64,000 nt of DNA from contig RCSZ01000021.1 of assembly GCA_014898425.1 (NCBI GenBank), positions 124,001 through 188,000 of the forward strand, written 5' to 3'. Below the pieces are notes generated by a model, which was given only the letters and a program-made list of their open reading frames with translations, ran no database searches and was not told where the DNA came from. The position numbers and the translations under genes are program-made. Shown here piece after piece: positions 37,645-50,083 of the stretch (position 1 is the first letter of the stretch; each line of letters starts with the position of its first letter). The stretch comes from Botryotinia globosa. Lineage: Eukaryota; Ascomycota; Leotiomycetes; Helotiales; Sclerotiniaceae.

Positions 37645-38334
37645 GGAAGGTATTAGCTGAAGCTTAAAGGGAAGAGTATTTCTATTTCTTATTACTTTCA
37701 ATTTATTCTTTAATTAGAAGCTTTATTATTGTATCATGTAATATAGAATATATTATTTAAATAAGAGAATGAAATAACTTTAATATATATATATATATTA
37801 TTAATTATTAATCAAATTCAATGAATAAGCTTTCAGTTTTTAAAATCTAAGAAATTTTATTAAATCCTTTTAAAACAAAATTCTTTTACTTAATACAAAA
37901 AGAAATTTGATTTTATTAATATTTTAGAAATGATTTTATAGTGATTGATGAATCAGCAAGTTCGTTAACCACGGAATCTACCGCCACAGGGATCTGTCCA
38001 GCATCTGACAGCCACATGCAAACAGATTTTTATAATAGATCACCGAAATATCCCTCAAAAAGCCCCATCTCACTATCCTCCTACTAGTGTTGGTATCAAC
38101 TTGGTTGATATAAGTGTAAGTACTTAGTCCTATATGGTTGTATTCGTTCTTGATCATTATTAACTATGGGAAGCTAGGTACTAAATATATAGGGAAGCGC
38201 TAGCGCGACGCTAGTTAATACAGTGCCCTCTTTGATCACATGATCGATGTCCCGACAACTAGTAGCTCAATATTTATCAACCATTATCAGCAGCCATGAC
38301 TTCTCCCACCGCTTTGCTTGGAAAAGTTTCAAGC

Positions 38335-39605
38335 TTAGCAAGAAGCTCCCGTTGGAACACCCTCACACTTCTTTTGCACCGTTCCACCTGTAATAGCAAC
38401 CTTATTCCAAGTCCAACCTGAGCAATTTGCACAAAGAATGTAAACATTCTGGCCACCAGAAACGGTACCATGAACATTGTTCACGGTCACCCCAGTAATT
38501 GGAACTCCACTGGTGGGTATGCCAGTTGGCTTACCATTTTCATAATCCTGTTGAACGTCAATGCCAAACTTGGCGATGCCGACGAGGGTGATATCCTGGA
38601 AAGTGATGTCTTTCACAGAGCCTGTGGCACCGCTGACAGTCTTGATTCGAACTCCATTGTCGGAATTTGAAACGGTGGAAGAGAGAAATTTCACGTCACT
38701 GACGTCGTTGGCTCCAGTGCCAGTACGTCCACCGACGGAACCGATGGAGAGACCATGTCCACCAGAGCAGTTTCCACCGGTGAAAGTGATGTTCTATTAC
38801 TGATCAGCAAAGCCGATGATGTTGGAAGATGAGATGAAACTTACACTACCAGAGTTAATGGCAACACAGTCATCTTGGTTTTTGACAATTGCTCCGGAGA
38901 TAAAAATGTCTTTACTGTCACCGATGTCAAAACCATCGGTATTGTGACCAAGCTTATCCTTGTCTCCAGCAGAGTTATCAATGGTAATATCGATAAGTGA
39001 CAATCCAACACATGTATCAACTGAGATGCACTGCACAGGCGCATTGAGGAATTTCAGACCAGTAATACTGGAAGACCCACTCAATCTGTGAGCAGTGAAG
39101 AACTTAGGCTTGTCTACGGGTTTGACATTAGAGCCAATTCCGTCCCAATAAAGTGGACCGTTTCCGTCAATCACGTGTCCTGCCGCTCCGGTGACTTCAA
39201 TATCTTGTCCGGAGATGGAGATCAGAGGGCCCGCCCATTTAGAATGGCCGAAGCTGAAATTGTTAGGGTTATTTTGTGCATTGCAAGAGAGAAAACTCAC
39301 ACTGTGTTTCCCTTGAAGATAACTTTTGTACCGGTTGTAAGGCCAGTCAAGTCAAGAGTGGTGCCACCTGGAACTTGAATGTTGTTCAAGGTGATAGAAG
39401 TGCAACCAGCCTTTCCAGCTTTAACATCGGCGGCGGTGGTGAATGTGCAATCAACACGCTTTTCGAGAGCCTCTAGGGACTGAAGAAGGGATTTTCAGCA
39501 TATGTTTCATAACATCAGTGGAATAAGGAATATTACGGAGCCTGGAGCTGCAGACACGAAAGCTGTGCTGGCCAAAAGAGCGACGAGGCTTGTTGGAAAG
39601 ATCAT
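38335..39605 (-). CDS. Endopolygalacturonase, GH28, secreted
   Basis: Four exons (39605-39537, 39479-39301, 39253-38845, 38793-38335) give 371 residues. The enzyme cuts alpha-1,4-galacturonan inside pectin and acts outside the cell. A signal peptide (about residues 1-19, [19 protein letters not shown]) and a short propeptide ending in Lys30-Arg31 precede the mature protein. All four GH28 signatures are present in order: NTDGFDIG (187-194), the Asp-Asp pair 210-211 in [17 protein letters not shown] with His232, and Arg-Ile-Lys 268-270. The Cys pattern at the C-terminus ([20 protein letters not shown]) is normal for endo-PGs. It is intact although it lies between heavily mutated transposons. 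In necrotrophic Leotiomycetes such enzymes belong to small families involved in plant tissue maceration; which member this is cannot be decided from the sequence alone. Confidence 0.97.
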
Positions 39606-39707
39606 TTTCAACGAAGCGAGTAAGTGTGTGTGTTGGTTTGAGTGTATACTGGTTGAAGGTTGATTGAGTGTGTGAAGAAAGAATAAGAAATGGGAATACG
39701 CTTCCTA

Positions 39708-39714
39708 CTTATAG
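39708..39714 (-). promoter_or_regulatory. TATA-like element of the polygalacturonase gene
   Basis: CTATAAG on the minus strand lies about 105 bp before the ATG at 39605, in otherwise mixed sequence, which makes it a credible TATA element. Confidence 0.5.
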
Positions 39715-40314
39715 AAGAACTTGAAATCCAACATGGAGGTATTCCGCACTCGTATACAGTCATTGACGTCGGTCTTTACTTACTTTCCCTGCGCAGCTAC
39801 TAGGTTACGAGATTATAAATCCATTGAATATCTCTCAACACTGAAGAATCCCTCACTACGTCTGCAAAGGTAGACAGGTACAAAATCATTTACGGGAGAC
39901 AAGCAACGCTATCTCAAGCACTCTATCAGACACCAAGCAAGATGTCCATTCACTAGAATGAGAAAAATATAATTTATTTAAGTTTCGTATTTCTTCAGCA
40001 TATTCTGAAAAGCATCAAATTCTAAATTAAGTCAATAGATGAAAACCTTAAATGGCAATCCAAAGTCCTCGGTCATATCCTAGCTCTTGCTGTTAGTTTA
40101 CAATTTATGACGGCGAATGTATGATTGAAGAAAACCCTTCCGCTAAGTTTTCATGCTAGGATAACAGCGGACGCTAGCTCGGCAATTTTGGGGTATACAA
40201 TCTTTGAATAACGGTTTCGCGGAGTATTGAAAGCTCCGCAGTCGTTGAGTGTAATTAATCATTAATGTCTCGTAAACTATGAGAAAGGGGGCTTGGCGTC
40301 GTTTTTCCATCTAG
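39715..40314. other. Upstream region of the polygalacturonase gene
   Basis: Ordinary composition and no other gene. It probably carries the regulatory region of the GH28 gene, bounded by the LTR-like repeat at 40315. Confidence 0.45.
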
Positions 40315-40640
40315 TGTAAAAGAGTAGAAGGTGGTAGTCATAGAGTAGTCCTTCATGTATATCGTAGGAAATTTATCACAGTGTATTGCCTTGGATAGAG
40401 GAGAGGAGGGGGAGGCTCTACATAGTGCTTTACAAGATATACTAGAAGTTGGGTGGGTGGGAATTGACTAATATTTCTAAACTACAAGAGAAAGAGCTAT
40501 AAATTCTAGCTACAAGAGTAGGCCATGTGATCAGCACAAAGTTTCGCTCACACTAGGAGAACCAAACTACTTCTCGACTAGGCGGCGCAGAATTCCCAGA
40601 CTTATGAAAGATTCTAGAATCGAGAAACACTGTTTTAGAT
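40315..40640 (+). repeat. Dispersed LTR-like repeat, copy 1
   Basis: It starts TGTAAAAGAGTAGA and shares scattered blocks in the same order (TTCATGTAT..CGTA; CATGTGATCAGCA versus CACATGATCAGCA; TCTAGAA) with 48317-48600. It resembles a diverged solo LTR; the 3' limit is approximate. Confidence 0.5.
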
Positions 40641-40790
40641 GTTTATTTACAATAACTGTACACAGCTATTCATCGAACACTAAAATCATACTAAAAATAG
40701 TCATTTAGTTTTATTTATAATAATAAAAAAGAAATATTAAAAATCATTATATTAAATCAAAATTTCTTTAATATTTTGATTATATATTAA

Positions 40791-41024
40791 TGTGTGAACA
40801 AGGGAATTCACTATAAGGGAATTCACTTCAAAGAAATGACTTCAATATAAAGACAACTGTATTGAAAGAATTAAGCGAATATGAAAAAAACTAGCTCTTT
40901 TAATAGTGTTTATATAAAACCTATTATTTTCCTATTTAGTTAGTTTTAGAAAGAAAATATAATTAGATATACAAAACCTATATTATATAGATACTATATT
41001 TTCTATATCGTTTTCAAATTGATA
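40791..41024 (+). repeat. 5' LTR of the decayed retrotransposon
   Basis: It begins TGTGTGAACAAGGGAATT. Compared with the solo LTR at 37420, nearly all differences in the middle section are C-to-T or G-to-A. Confidence 0.85.
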
Positions 41025-44000
41025 TTAATTAGTAATATTACAAATTTAATTAATTATTTGAAAGACTTTTTAAAAACTTTTTATTCTCATTTTTCATTTT
41101 CATTATATTAATCTAAGTAGTTATATATAGTATTAGTTTTAAGTAAATTGATAAATAATCAGATCAATTTATTCTTAATGTTATAGAAATCTTTAATAAT
41201 ACTATTAGTATTAATTTATTTCAAGATAATAAGTATGAGAACTTGGGAAATATAAAATTAAAAAAGGAATTTTAGAATTATTTCTTTTTAAAGGATCTTT
41301 TTGTAATCAAATAATTTTTCAAAGATTTTATATTTGAAATTATTATTGAATATTATATTAATAATTATTTTCTTTTTAAAGGAATTATATATATAGTTAT
41401 AAAGTTTATTGATATATCCTTTTAGAAGGTGGTAGTATATAATTTCGAGTTTATTTAATAATCTTTGTTTGAGAAAATCGATAAGTTAATATTATATAGT
41501 CTTTGTATAATTATATAATATTATAGAATATATATTAATTTCAATATAAATACTGAAGATACTTTTATAGAGATATTTTCTATATAAAAAGTATTATAAA
41601 TGAATTTTGGAATAGTTTATAGGATATCAAATTGATGAGATATAATTATTTAAATTTATGAAATAAGTTGATTTCTTTATTAGATTTAATTTGGGATTTC
41701 AAGTTGAGTATATTATCGATTCTTTTATTGGATTTCCAAATGATAATTAAGGTAATTATATAACTTTATTGAAATCTAGTAAAGTTATAGGGAATTTAGA
41801 TATTTGTAGAAGATTATCTTGGATGATTTCGATAATAATGATAATCGAGGTGATAGTAAAAGTGGAAATGATAATAATAATAATTGGGGTGGTGGTGGAG
41901 GTGGTAATAGTGATGAAGATAATAAGAATAATAATGGTTCTGATTATTTTAATTACAGGGATAATTATAGTATTAATTAATATAATCAAAATTATTATTT
42001 TATTGATTTTTCGAAGATCTATAGGAATGATAATAGATATAAGAATATTGATAATTCTTTTGATTTAAAGATTTCTATATTTGAAGAATATTATTATTAA
42101 ATATTTATATTATTTAATATAATAATAATAATTTTTTTGATTATGCTTTTAGGTATAGTTAGAGAATATTATTAAATGAATTTGAATAGACTTTTTAATA
42201 TATTTCAAGAATTGTATATTATAATGATTAATAATTTTAAAAAATCTGAATATCAATGAAATATATTTTTTAAGTAGAATAATATCTTTTTCAAAATTTA
42301 TATTTAAAGTAATTTTAATATAGATTTTTAAAAAGTATTCAATATAATAATTATAGATTTATATTTTCTTTAGTATATAATTCCTTTGATTATATATAAC
42401 TCCTAGTTATATTATATTAAGGTTTTATTTATATATAATAATATTCCAGAATGCTATTTTATAATATATAATCTTTATTTAGATCTTTTAGATTTTATTA
42501 ATTAGATTAAATAAATTAACGATTTCTATCCAAAAATATTTTCAAAACAAATTATATTAACTAAAACATTTTTTATAAGTTGATATTTTTATATTAATAA
42601 ATCTTTAAATTCTTTTTTTAAAAACTTTATAATAAATATATTAATAAATAATCTTTCTCTATATTATTTAATAAAAGTAAGGATAATTATTATTTTTATG
42701 ATTATAAAAAGAAAGGTTGTAGATATTATAAGTATATTTAGGAGAAGAAAAATTCATTTAAAGCGAATTGTTATATCAAGTATAATAAATTCGATAATAA
42801 GAATTTTATGAAATAATATAATCAATTTCTGATTAATATTGAGTAAAAAGATAATCAAAAAGATAATAGTAATAATAAATATAATTTTATTAATATAAGT
42901 AATTCTGGAAAGATTTTTAGAATGTTTTTTATATCAATAAATGCTTATAATAATTTATTAATAATAATTAATCTCAATAATACTGTGATTATTAATATAT
43001 TGATAATGAAGATATTTTTTTTAAATATTGAATAATATAATAATAATAAATTCTTCAATATTATAATTAATATAGATATAGTTTAAAGATCAATTATTGA
43101 ATATAAGTAATATCTAGTATAAAAGAAAATTAAATATATTAAATATAATAAAATTATTATTAGTTAGATAATAGTTTAGCTTAGTATTAGAATAACTTTT
43201 TTTATTAATTTATTTTATATAAAGCTTTTATTCGGGGATGTAAAATAAAATATAATAAAAGCCAATATTCGATTTTTATTTTGTTTACTAGATATAAATA
43301 GATTCAAATTTAAGTATAATAATCTTGAAAATATTATTATTATATTTAAAGATATTTATTTTGTATATTGAAGATCCGGTTATATGTTTTAATTATAGAA
43401 TATCAATATTTAAGATTTAATTAATTATTCTATCAATAATAGAAAATAATATTTTATTAAAATCAAACTATAATAAATTCATTATTAGTTTGAATATTTG
43501 TTTATTTATAAGTTTTATAAATATTTAAATGTTTTAGATATAATAAGGATTTTAAGGTAATCAAATAACTTACTAAGTTTTATCATTATTATTAGATTTA
43601 TAACAAATTATTAAGTAAATTCAAATTTTCTTTATCCAATAAAGATTTTGAATTTAATTATATAGTATTTATTAATATTTTTTATATTAATAATAATCCT
43701 ATACTTTATATTATTAATAAAATTATTTATTTTCAAGTTATTTGATAATGAAGTAATATAATTGTAAAGTATATATAGAACAAGCTATATAAATATTAAA
43801 TTAATATGTATATTAATATATTAGAATATATTATTTCAATATTTATTTAAAAAAAATAGTTTTTATTAAAGCTTATTATTTAATTATTATTATTTAGAGA
43901 TTTTATATTATTATTATAAAGATTTTATAAAATGATTTATAATAAAACTTGTAATTTGGGTATTAACAAAATTCCTATATTTTAAATAATTGTGAAAATT

Positions 44001-44394
44001 ATTAATAATATTACTAAACTAAATGAATTAATACCTATTCTATTTGTTTTTGATATTTTCCCTCGTTTTATTGAAAATAGCCTTTTGATATCAATTATTC
44101 TACAATAAGTAATAATAATCTCCAAAATTATAATAAAGATTTGTAAAATTTATAATCCTATAAAAGTATAAAAAGCTATAAATATATATAACGAATCTTT
44201 AATTATTATATTTTATAATCTATTATCAAATAATAATATTCTAATTTGGAGAAAGGATAATAGTATTACTTTAAAAAAATTAATAAGAATCTTTTTTATT
44301 TTTTAATATAAATAACGAAATATATATATTCAATCTACTTTATAAATCTACAAAATTTAGATTTACATCAATAAAATCTTATTACTATATCAAT

Positions 44395-44500
44395 TAAATT
44401 AATTAAATTAATCAAATTAATTAAATTAACTAAATTAACTAAATTAACTAAATTAACTAAATTAATTAATTAAATTAATTAAATTAATTTAATCAATTAA
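44395..44500. repeat. AATTAAATTAACTAAATT-type tandem repeat
   Basis: About eleven imperfect 9-bp units (TTAAATTAA / CTAAATTAA) lie inside the decayed retrotransposon. Confidence 0.75.
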
Positions 44501-44996
44501 GATAATCAAATCAATCACAGATGATTTTAATAAATATAAAATAGTTTATTAAAATCTAATAAAATTAAATTATCTATTTTTAATATATTAATTATTTATA
44601 CTATAAACTCTAAGAAAACCTTTTTAGATTCATTCAAAAATAATCAAATATTTATATTAATATTTTTTCTATAAATAATTATATTTTAGATTCAAATTTA
44701 TATATAAAATCAATATTCTAATTACTTTATTATTTATTTTAAAAATCTAATTATATATAAAGAATCTAAAAAGAAAGGGATTAATAGATTGATAGTTAAA
44801 AATGTATTTGAGGTTATATTATTATTAAATATTCTTTTAGAAATATATATTTTTAAATCATAATTGATTAATGAAATTAAAAATGAAAAATTGATATTTA
44901 ATTTTATAAATCAAAATTAATTCTTTAAGTATATAATAATATTAATTAAATAATTATTCTAATATAATTATTAATGATTTAGTAATTGTATTAATG

Positions 44997-45510
44997 TAAG
45001 AGTTCTGGCCCCTGCTCATGGCATATGTAACGCTTTTCCAGCTAAAATATAGGATTATTCAACTTTTTATATTCTAGTTTATTTCTTATAATAAAAGATT
45101 AAATTAGAAATTTTCATAAAAAATGTTATTTAATTAATCAAATCTTACAAAAAATAGATAGAATATTTTTTTCTAATTTTTAAAATAGGATTTGAAAGGG
45201 TTAAAATTGAAAATTTTAAATTTTGATGAAAATTCGCTTATTTTGTATGGGAAAAACGTTATATGTTAGAATTTTAAAAAAATTTCGATTTCAATATTAT
45301 ATAATTATTCAACAAAAATAATAAAAAATATTTCGAATAGTTTTTTAAACCTTAATTCTAATTATTTATTATATTCAATTTTTTGAAAAAGAAAATATAA
45401 AGATTTAAATCAAATATTTAATATAATAATTTGTATAGGAAAACCTCATTTTTATAGGGATTTTGTTACATTTGTCACGGAGGTGCAGTGAGCAGGGGCT
45501 AGAACTCTTA
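44997..45510. mobile_element. Family B MITE, copy 2, nested in the LTR element
   Basis: Both tips read TAAGAGTTCT (inverted), followed by GGCCCCTGCTC at the left and the complement of GCCCCTGCTC at the right. The interior is the reverse orientation of the copy at 29674. TA at each tip can be the target duplication. Confidence 0.85.
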
Positions 45511-46878
45511 TTTTAATTTTATTAATTGTAAGTACTTAGAAGGATGGTATAGATATATATATTCGAAATATTATTTAAATATATATTCAATTCATATTGA
45601 ATCTATATTGTATTTTTTATATTTATGCTTTGAAAGAAATAGATTTATCAATTAGTATAATTCTATTTATTATTAAATCATTATATAATATTTTAAAGAT
45701 AGTAAACTATTAGTTCAAGATATATTACATTTATTATTACAAGAAGTTTAAAATATAATAATCTATATATAATCTTTGTTTTTTATATATAAGTAATAAA
45801 GGGATTGGATTCGATATTATAGAACTTCAAACAAATGATATATTTATCATTAGAAATGATATATTTATATAGATTGAGGATAAGTAATTCAAAAAGATTA
45901 GTTTTATAATTAAAGATTATAAGGAATTAATTTATAATTATTTATTAAGATTCAATAATATTATTCTTATATTTCAAAACAATAATATTTATTTCAATTA
46001 GAAAAAGCAATATAATAATCTATAATTTGTTTTTATAAGATCTACAGATATTTATGGAATATATAATAAAATTTGAAAACATATTTTTATATATAATCAA
46101 TATATTATATAATAAGCTTATAGAATATATATTACAATAATATATTAATCTAAAATATTTTTCGATTTATTAATAATTATAAAAATCATATAATCTAAGA
46201 AGAATAATATTATAGCATTAAATAAGTTTATTAAACAAAAAAAGAAAATTCTATTAAAAAACTAAATTATATACTATTTAATTTAAACTCTTTCAAAATT
46301 ATTATTTTCACTAATAGTTTTTTTTACAAATAATAGAGATTATTTATTAGTGCTAAATAGGTTACATAATTATTATAATAAATAAATATAATAATGTTAA
46401 TATTATTCATTAAGTATTTATTAAATACAAAAAAGTTATATGTAGTGTTTTAGTATTTGAATTATACAAATTAATTTAGGAATTCAATATTGATATAGTA
46501 ATTATTTCAATAATTGATATTATTTTCAACAAAAACATTCTATTAATCTTATATACTATTTTAAAGTTATTATATGATTTACTTATCAAATTAAATATAA
46601 TTAATGAGAAGAGATTGATAATCAACATTATAATATTATATCAATTTTATAAATAAAAAAGATTATTGAAATTGTATAGATTAATAGTCCGATTAATCCA
46701 TTTGATGTAATAATGAAGGGAAAATCATATCAAACTTCTATTGATTTAATTAATATAAATAAAATTGATATCAAGATTATAAAATAAATAGAAAGAGAAT
46801 AAAGACACGTGAATAAAGAAGCAATTGATTTTATTAATAAGAAATTATTATATTAAAGCTGGAAAAGAGAGTTTCGAA

Positions 46879-47112
46879 TGTATAAATAAAGGAATTTATT
46901 ATAAGAGAATTTATTTTAAAAGAATAATTTTAATATACAGGCAACTATATTAAAAGAATTGAATGAATACAAAAAAGATTAGCTTTTTTAGTAGTGTCTA
47001 TATCAGGCTTATTATTTTCCTATTTAGCTAACTCTAAAGAGAAAATACAATTAGACATATAGGACCTATATTACGTAGGTGCTACGTCTTTCGTATTCTT
47101 CTCGAACTAACA
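46879..47112 (+). repeat. 3' LTR of the decayed retrotransposon
   Basis: It begins TGTATAAATAAAGG and ends CTTCTCGAACTAACA, the best preserved LTR end in the window. Its 5' half is AT-shifted and its 3' half keeps GC-containing words such as GGTGCTACGTC. Confidence 0.85.
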
Positions 47113-47502
47113 ATTAAAGAATTTAATTATAATATTTATTATAATTTAAAAATATATAAATATCATTATTTATAAGATTAAACCAATATCAGATTTTTTT
47201 CTTTATTTTCGCTTATTTTACGAATAAATTCCAATGTTTCAAATTTATACTAACTTTTTATATAGATTTTATAATCAATAAAAATTTTAAAAATAAATAA
47301 TCTTATTGCTATAAAAATATAATTAAAATTAAAAAGATTAATATAAATTCATTATATAAAAATCATAATCTTATAGAAAAATTTAATTGATAATTTATAT
47401 GAGTTTTCGTGCGATTTTGATGTTCGACGAACAGCTGTGCCCTAGTATAAAGAATAAGCATTCAATCGATTAATTTTGAGTCTCTCGGCACATACCATAC
47501 TC
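47113..47502. other. AT-rich sequence with a fragment of another LTR
   Basis: A 23-bp block at 47425-47447 (CGACGAACAGCTGTGCCCTA plus GTA) is the exact reverse complement of 51942-51964 inside the LTR at 51034. The rest is AT-rich and unassigned. Confidence 0.5.
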
Positions 47503-47618
47503 GTGCGGCCAGAAAGTATGCAACCCCGACGCTATCAAAACCAGGTTAGTCCTCTTGTAGTTTACCATCTTATAGTATAAGCATCTAGCATCAGAGTTGC
47601 ATACTTTCTGGCCACACA
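47503..47618. mobile_element. Miniature Tc1/mariner-like TIR element
   Basis: About 116 bp with inverted ends of about 30 bp (GTGCGGCCAGAAAGTATGCA and GTGTGGCCAGAAAGTATGCA). The word GGCCAGAAAGTATGCAA resembles Tc1-type TIR starts. It has no coding capacity. Confidence 0.65.
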
Positions 47619-48316
47619 AATACCATTTCATTAGCCGGTATTATAATGTCTCATCTCCACAAAGCTTGATTGTACTTCGCTTTGAGCGTATCTAGGTTAC
47701 CCATGGACCCTTCTAATCTTGTCCCGATAAGACTCAACTCAATTTATGCCAAGCCTTTACGCTTGTTGCTATGAAATTTAAGGCTCTGCAGAAGGCGCTA
47801 AAAGCTTGCCGAGCTTTAGCTCTCAATCAACCTTCGAACCCCTAGATGCTGCTCTGATCCCAGCACTTCATGCCCTAGACCGTCTCAATGCGCGTTCCCA
47901 TATGAATGTAAATGCGGACGGTTTTGATCATAATTGCTTTTTCAATCTTTTTCATCATTTCTTCATAACAACGAGGTATGAAATAGATTAGTTTGATAGG
48001 ACTCTGAGCCAGAAAACCCTCCGTTGATTATATTAAGTAGTAGTTATAAATTGAGAAACAAATATAATCGATGGTACATAGTTAGAAGATGATTAAAGAA
48101 TCAATTACACAATTTAATCATCAGCGATAACCATGTAACTATTCTGTCTGATTATCTTGGTTGACGAAACAGGCTTTAGGTCAAGCTTTTGGAGAAATTA
48201 AAAAAATAATAGACATTTCTAAGCATCGTACGACTCACCCGCGTCCCCCTTTCTGATTCAACGGAAAGAGATTATATTTCTATTTTGATACAGTGAATAG
48301 AAGATATCTCAATCAA
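47619..48316. other. Island of ordinary composition, no supported gene
   Basis: A short frame (47806-47991, 61 residues) shows no family features. It could be a relic of a lost gene. Confidence 0.35.
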
Positions 48317-48610
48317 TGTAAAAGAGTAGAGTGGTAGGGTTACCTAGGTGTAAAGCAGTCTTTCATGTATTCCGTACAATAGTCATTGGTACTAGCGTCC
48401 CTGTAGGAGAAGTGAAGAGAACGCTGTAAGACACTCTCACTGAGCAACTAGAGGTCAAATAAGGAACATGCACAAAGTAGCCTAAAGATACTAGCTGCAG
48501 GGATGTCACATGATCAGCAAGTGACTTTGTACACATCAATAACCCTACGGGAAGAATCTACTTCGTACCTTCTTCCTATCAAAAAGTATCAAAAAGTCTA
48601 GAACTATTCC
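48317..48610 (+). repeat. Dispersed LTR-like repeat, copy 2
   Basis: It begins TGTAAAAGAGTAGAG like the copy at 40315 and repeats the same block order. Divergence is high, so it is an old pair. Confidence 0.5.
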
Positions 48611-49082
48611 GCATAAACTTCTATGATATTAGTTTTACTTTAACCTTAAGTAGAAACCTTATAGTCAGGATGATCAGATACTCCAACTCCCCCATTCTTC
48701 TCTTGGTGTAGACCAAAAACCCTGGTTGTGAAGCTGGAAATACAAAGTACCAAAGTTAATTGCCATGTGGCTCTCCCGGGAATGATGGCACGTTCCCCTC
48801 TAGATTATCTCAGTTATCTCATCCCATTCTTCAGACGACCCCATGCTTGCAGAATAAAACACAAATTCACGCCGGTATCGCTCCTCGACGCTCACTTTTC
48901 GTATAGAACAATAATACCCTATACTGAGTAATATCTTAGTCGGACCAAATTGCTTGAATCGCATATTATAAGGTTTCAGATATTTTAGCTTTGGAGTTAA
49001 CCCCACATAATCGCTGTCTAGGAGTTTTACCCCTGACCCTAGCGAGACGTCATGCCGCATCACGCAATATCATAATGTGGTG
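48611..49082. other. Island of ordinary composition, no supported gene
   Basis: Overlapping frames exist on both strands (48728-48931 and 48800-49063), neither recognisable. Confidence 0.35.
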
Positions 49083-49594
49083 TAAGAGTTTAGGCCTCGG
49101 CTTATCGCACACCACCCTATTTCGTGACAAAATCCCTACAAAAATGTTGTTTTCCTATATAAATTAATTATTTTTATAATTCTTTAATGAATAGAAGATA
49201 TAATTTGAAAATTAATTATTTAAATAATATCTATAATTAGTTTCTGAAAAAATGAGTGAAATATTTTTAATAATTTTTTGGATAAAGTTATAAGTATTTA
49301 AAGTTAGAAATCTTCAAAATTTTTAACATATAACGCTTTTTCTATACAAAAAAATCGATTTTTTTGAAAATTTCAGGAATTCCAATTTTAAATACCTACA
49401 ATTTTATCAAGGAAATTATTAAAAATAATTTACTCATTTTTTTATATAATTTCATTAATTATTTATTATCAGAATAAATTTTATAAATCTAATTTAAAGA
49501 TTAATTGGAATAATATATAGTTCAAAAGTTGAAGAAATGAGGCTTTTTGGTGTGTTTTCGCTTAGTGTGCGATAAGCCGAGGCCTAAACTCTTA
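49083..49594. mobile_element. Family B MITE, divergent subfamily
   Basis: The ends read TAAGAGTTTAGGCCTCGGCT and continue TATCGCACAC, with its inverse at the right. It shares the TAAGAGTT start and the interior GTGACAAAATCCCTACAAAAAT block with the copies at 29674 and 44997, but the rest of the TIR has been replaced. About 510 bp, flanked by TA, non-coding. Confidence 0.8.
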
Positions 49595-49884
49595 CAATTT
49601 TTCCGAAAACTCTCAATATTAACAATTTCCAGGATGAAGTACCGAGCGAGTAAATTTAGTCGACTTTCGAACTTTCTAGTCGGACCTTCTAGATATTCCA
49701 TTATGAAAGCTTCGAGGACAATTGAAACAGGGGTGTAAGCCACAATTAAGAACAACCGTCATTGATTTTTCTAGCCCCCCTTTATTCATCTTAACGATTT
49801 CTACCTACCGTAGGATAAATTCTCCCTCTCTCGTTTATACTCGTGAATCGAGCCTTATTTTTTAACCTCATCTTCTACTTTCTA

Positions 49885-50083
49885 TCTTTTCTTTTTTCTT
49901 TTTTCTTTTTTCTTTTTTCTTTTTTCTTTTTCTTTTTTCTTTTTTCTTTTTTCTTTTTCTTTTTTCTTTTTTCTTTTTTCTTTTTTCTTTTTTCTTTTTT
50001 CTTTTTTCTTTTTCTTTTTTCTTTTTTCTTTTTCTTTTTCTTTTTTCTTTTTTCTTTTTCTTTTTTCTTTTTTCTTTTTCTTT
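49885..50083. repeat. 199-bp pure homopyrimidine tract (TTTTTTC)n
   Basis: Not one purine occurs on the plus strand. Units are mostly TTTTTTC with some TTTTTC. The tract is close to mirror-symmetric, a sequence class able to form triplex H-DNA. Confidence 0.95.

Larger units (their letters stand above)
40791..47112 (+). mobile_element. Decayed Ty1/copia-like LTR retrotransposon, full length
   Basis: Two 234-bp LTRs (40791-41024 and 46879-47112) start TGT and end near ACA or its mutated form. The element is flanked by ATTAA on both sides (40786-40790 and 47113-47117), a perfect 5-bp target duplication. The interior is almost pure A+T with stops in every frame. One gag relic can be read at about 42710-42800: GCRYYKYI followed by KANCYIKY, spaced like a CCHC zinc knuckle with one Cys turned to Tyr. 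A family B MITE (44997-45510) is inserted in it, so the original element was about 5.8 kb. Assignment to copia rests on size, the 5-bp duplication and the knuckle, so it is moderate. Confidence 0.8.

Noticed and set aside
41756..42068. Ile-rich frames on both strands
   Set aside because: Chance frames in AT-rich decayed retroelement DNA with isoleucine runs and no domain.
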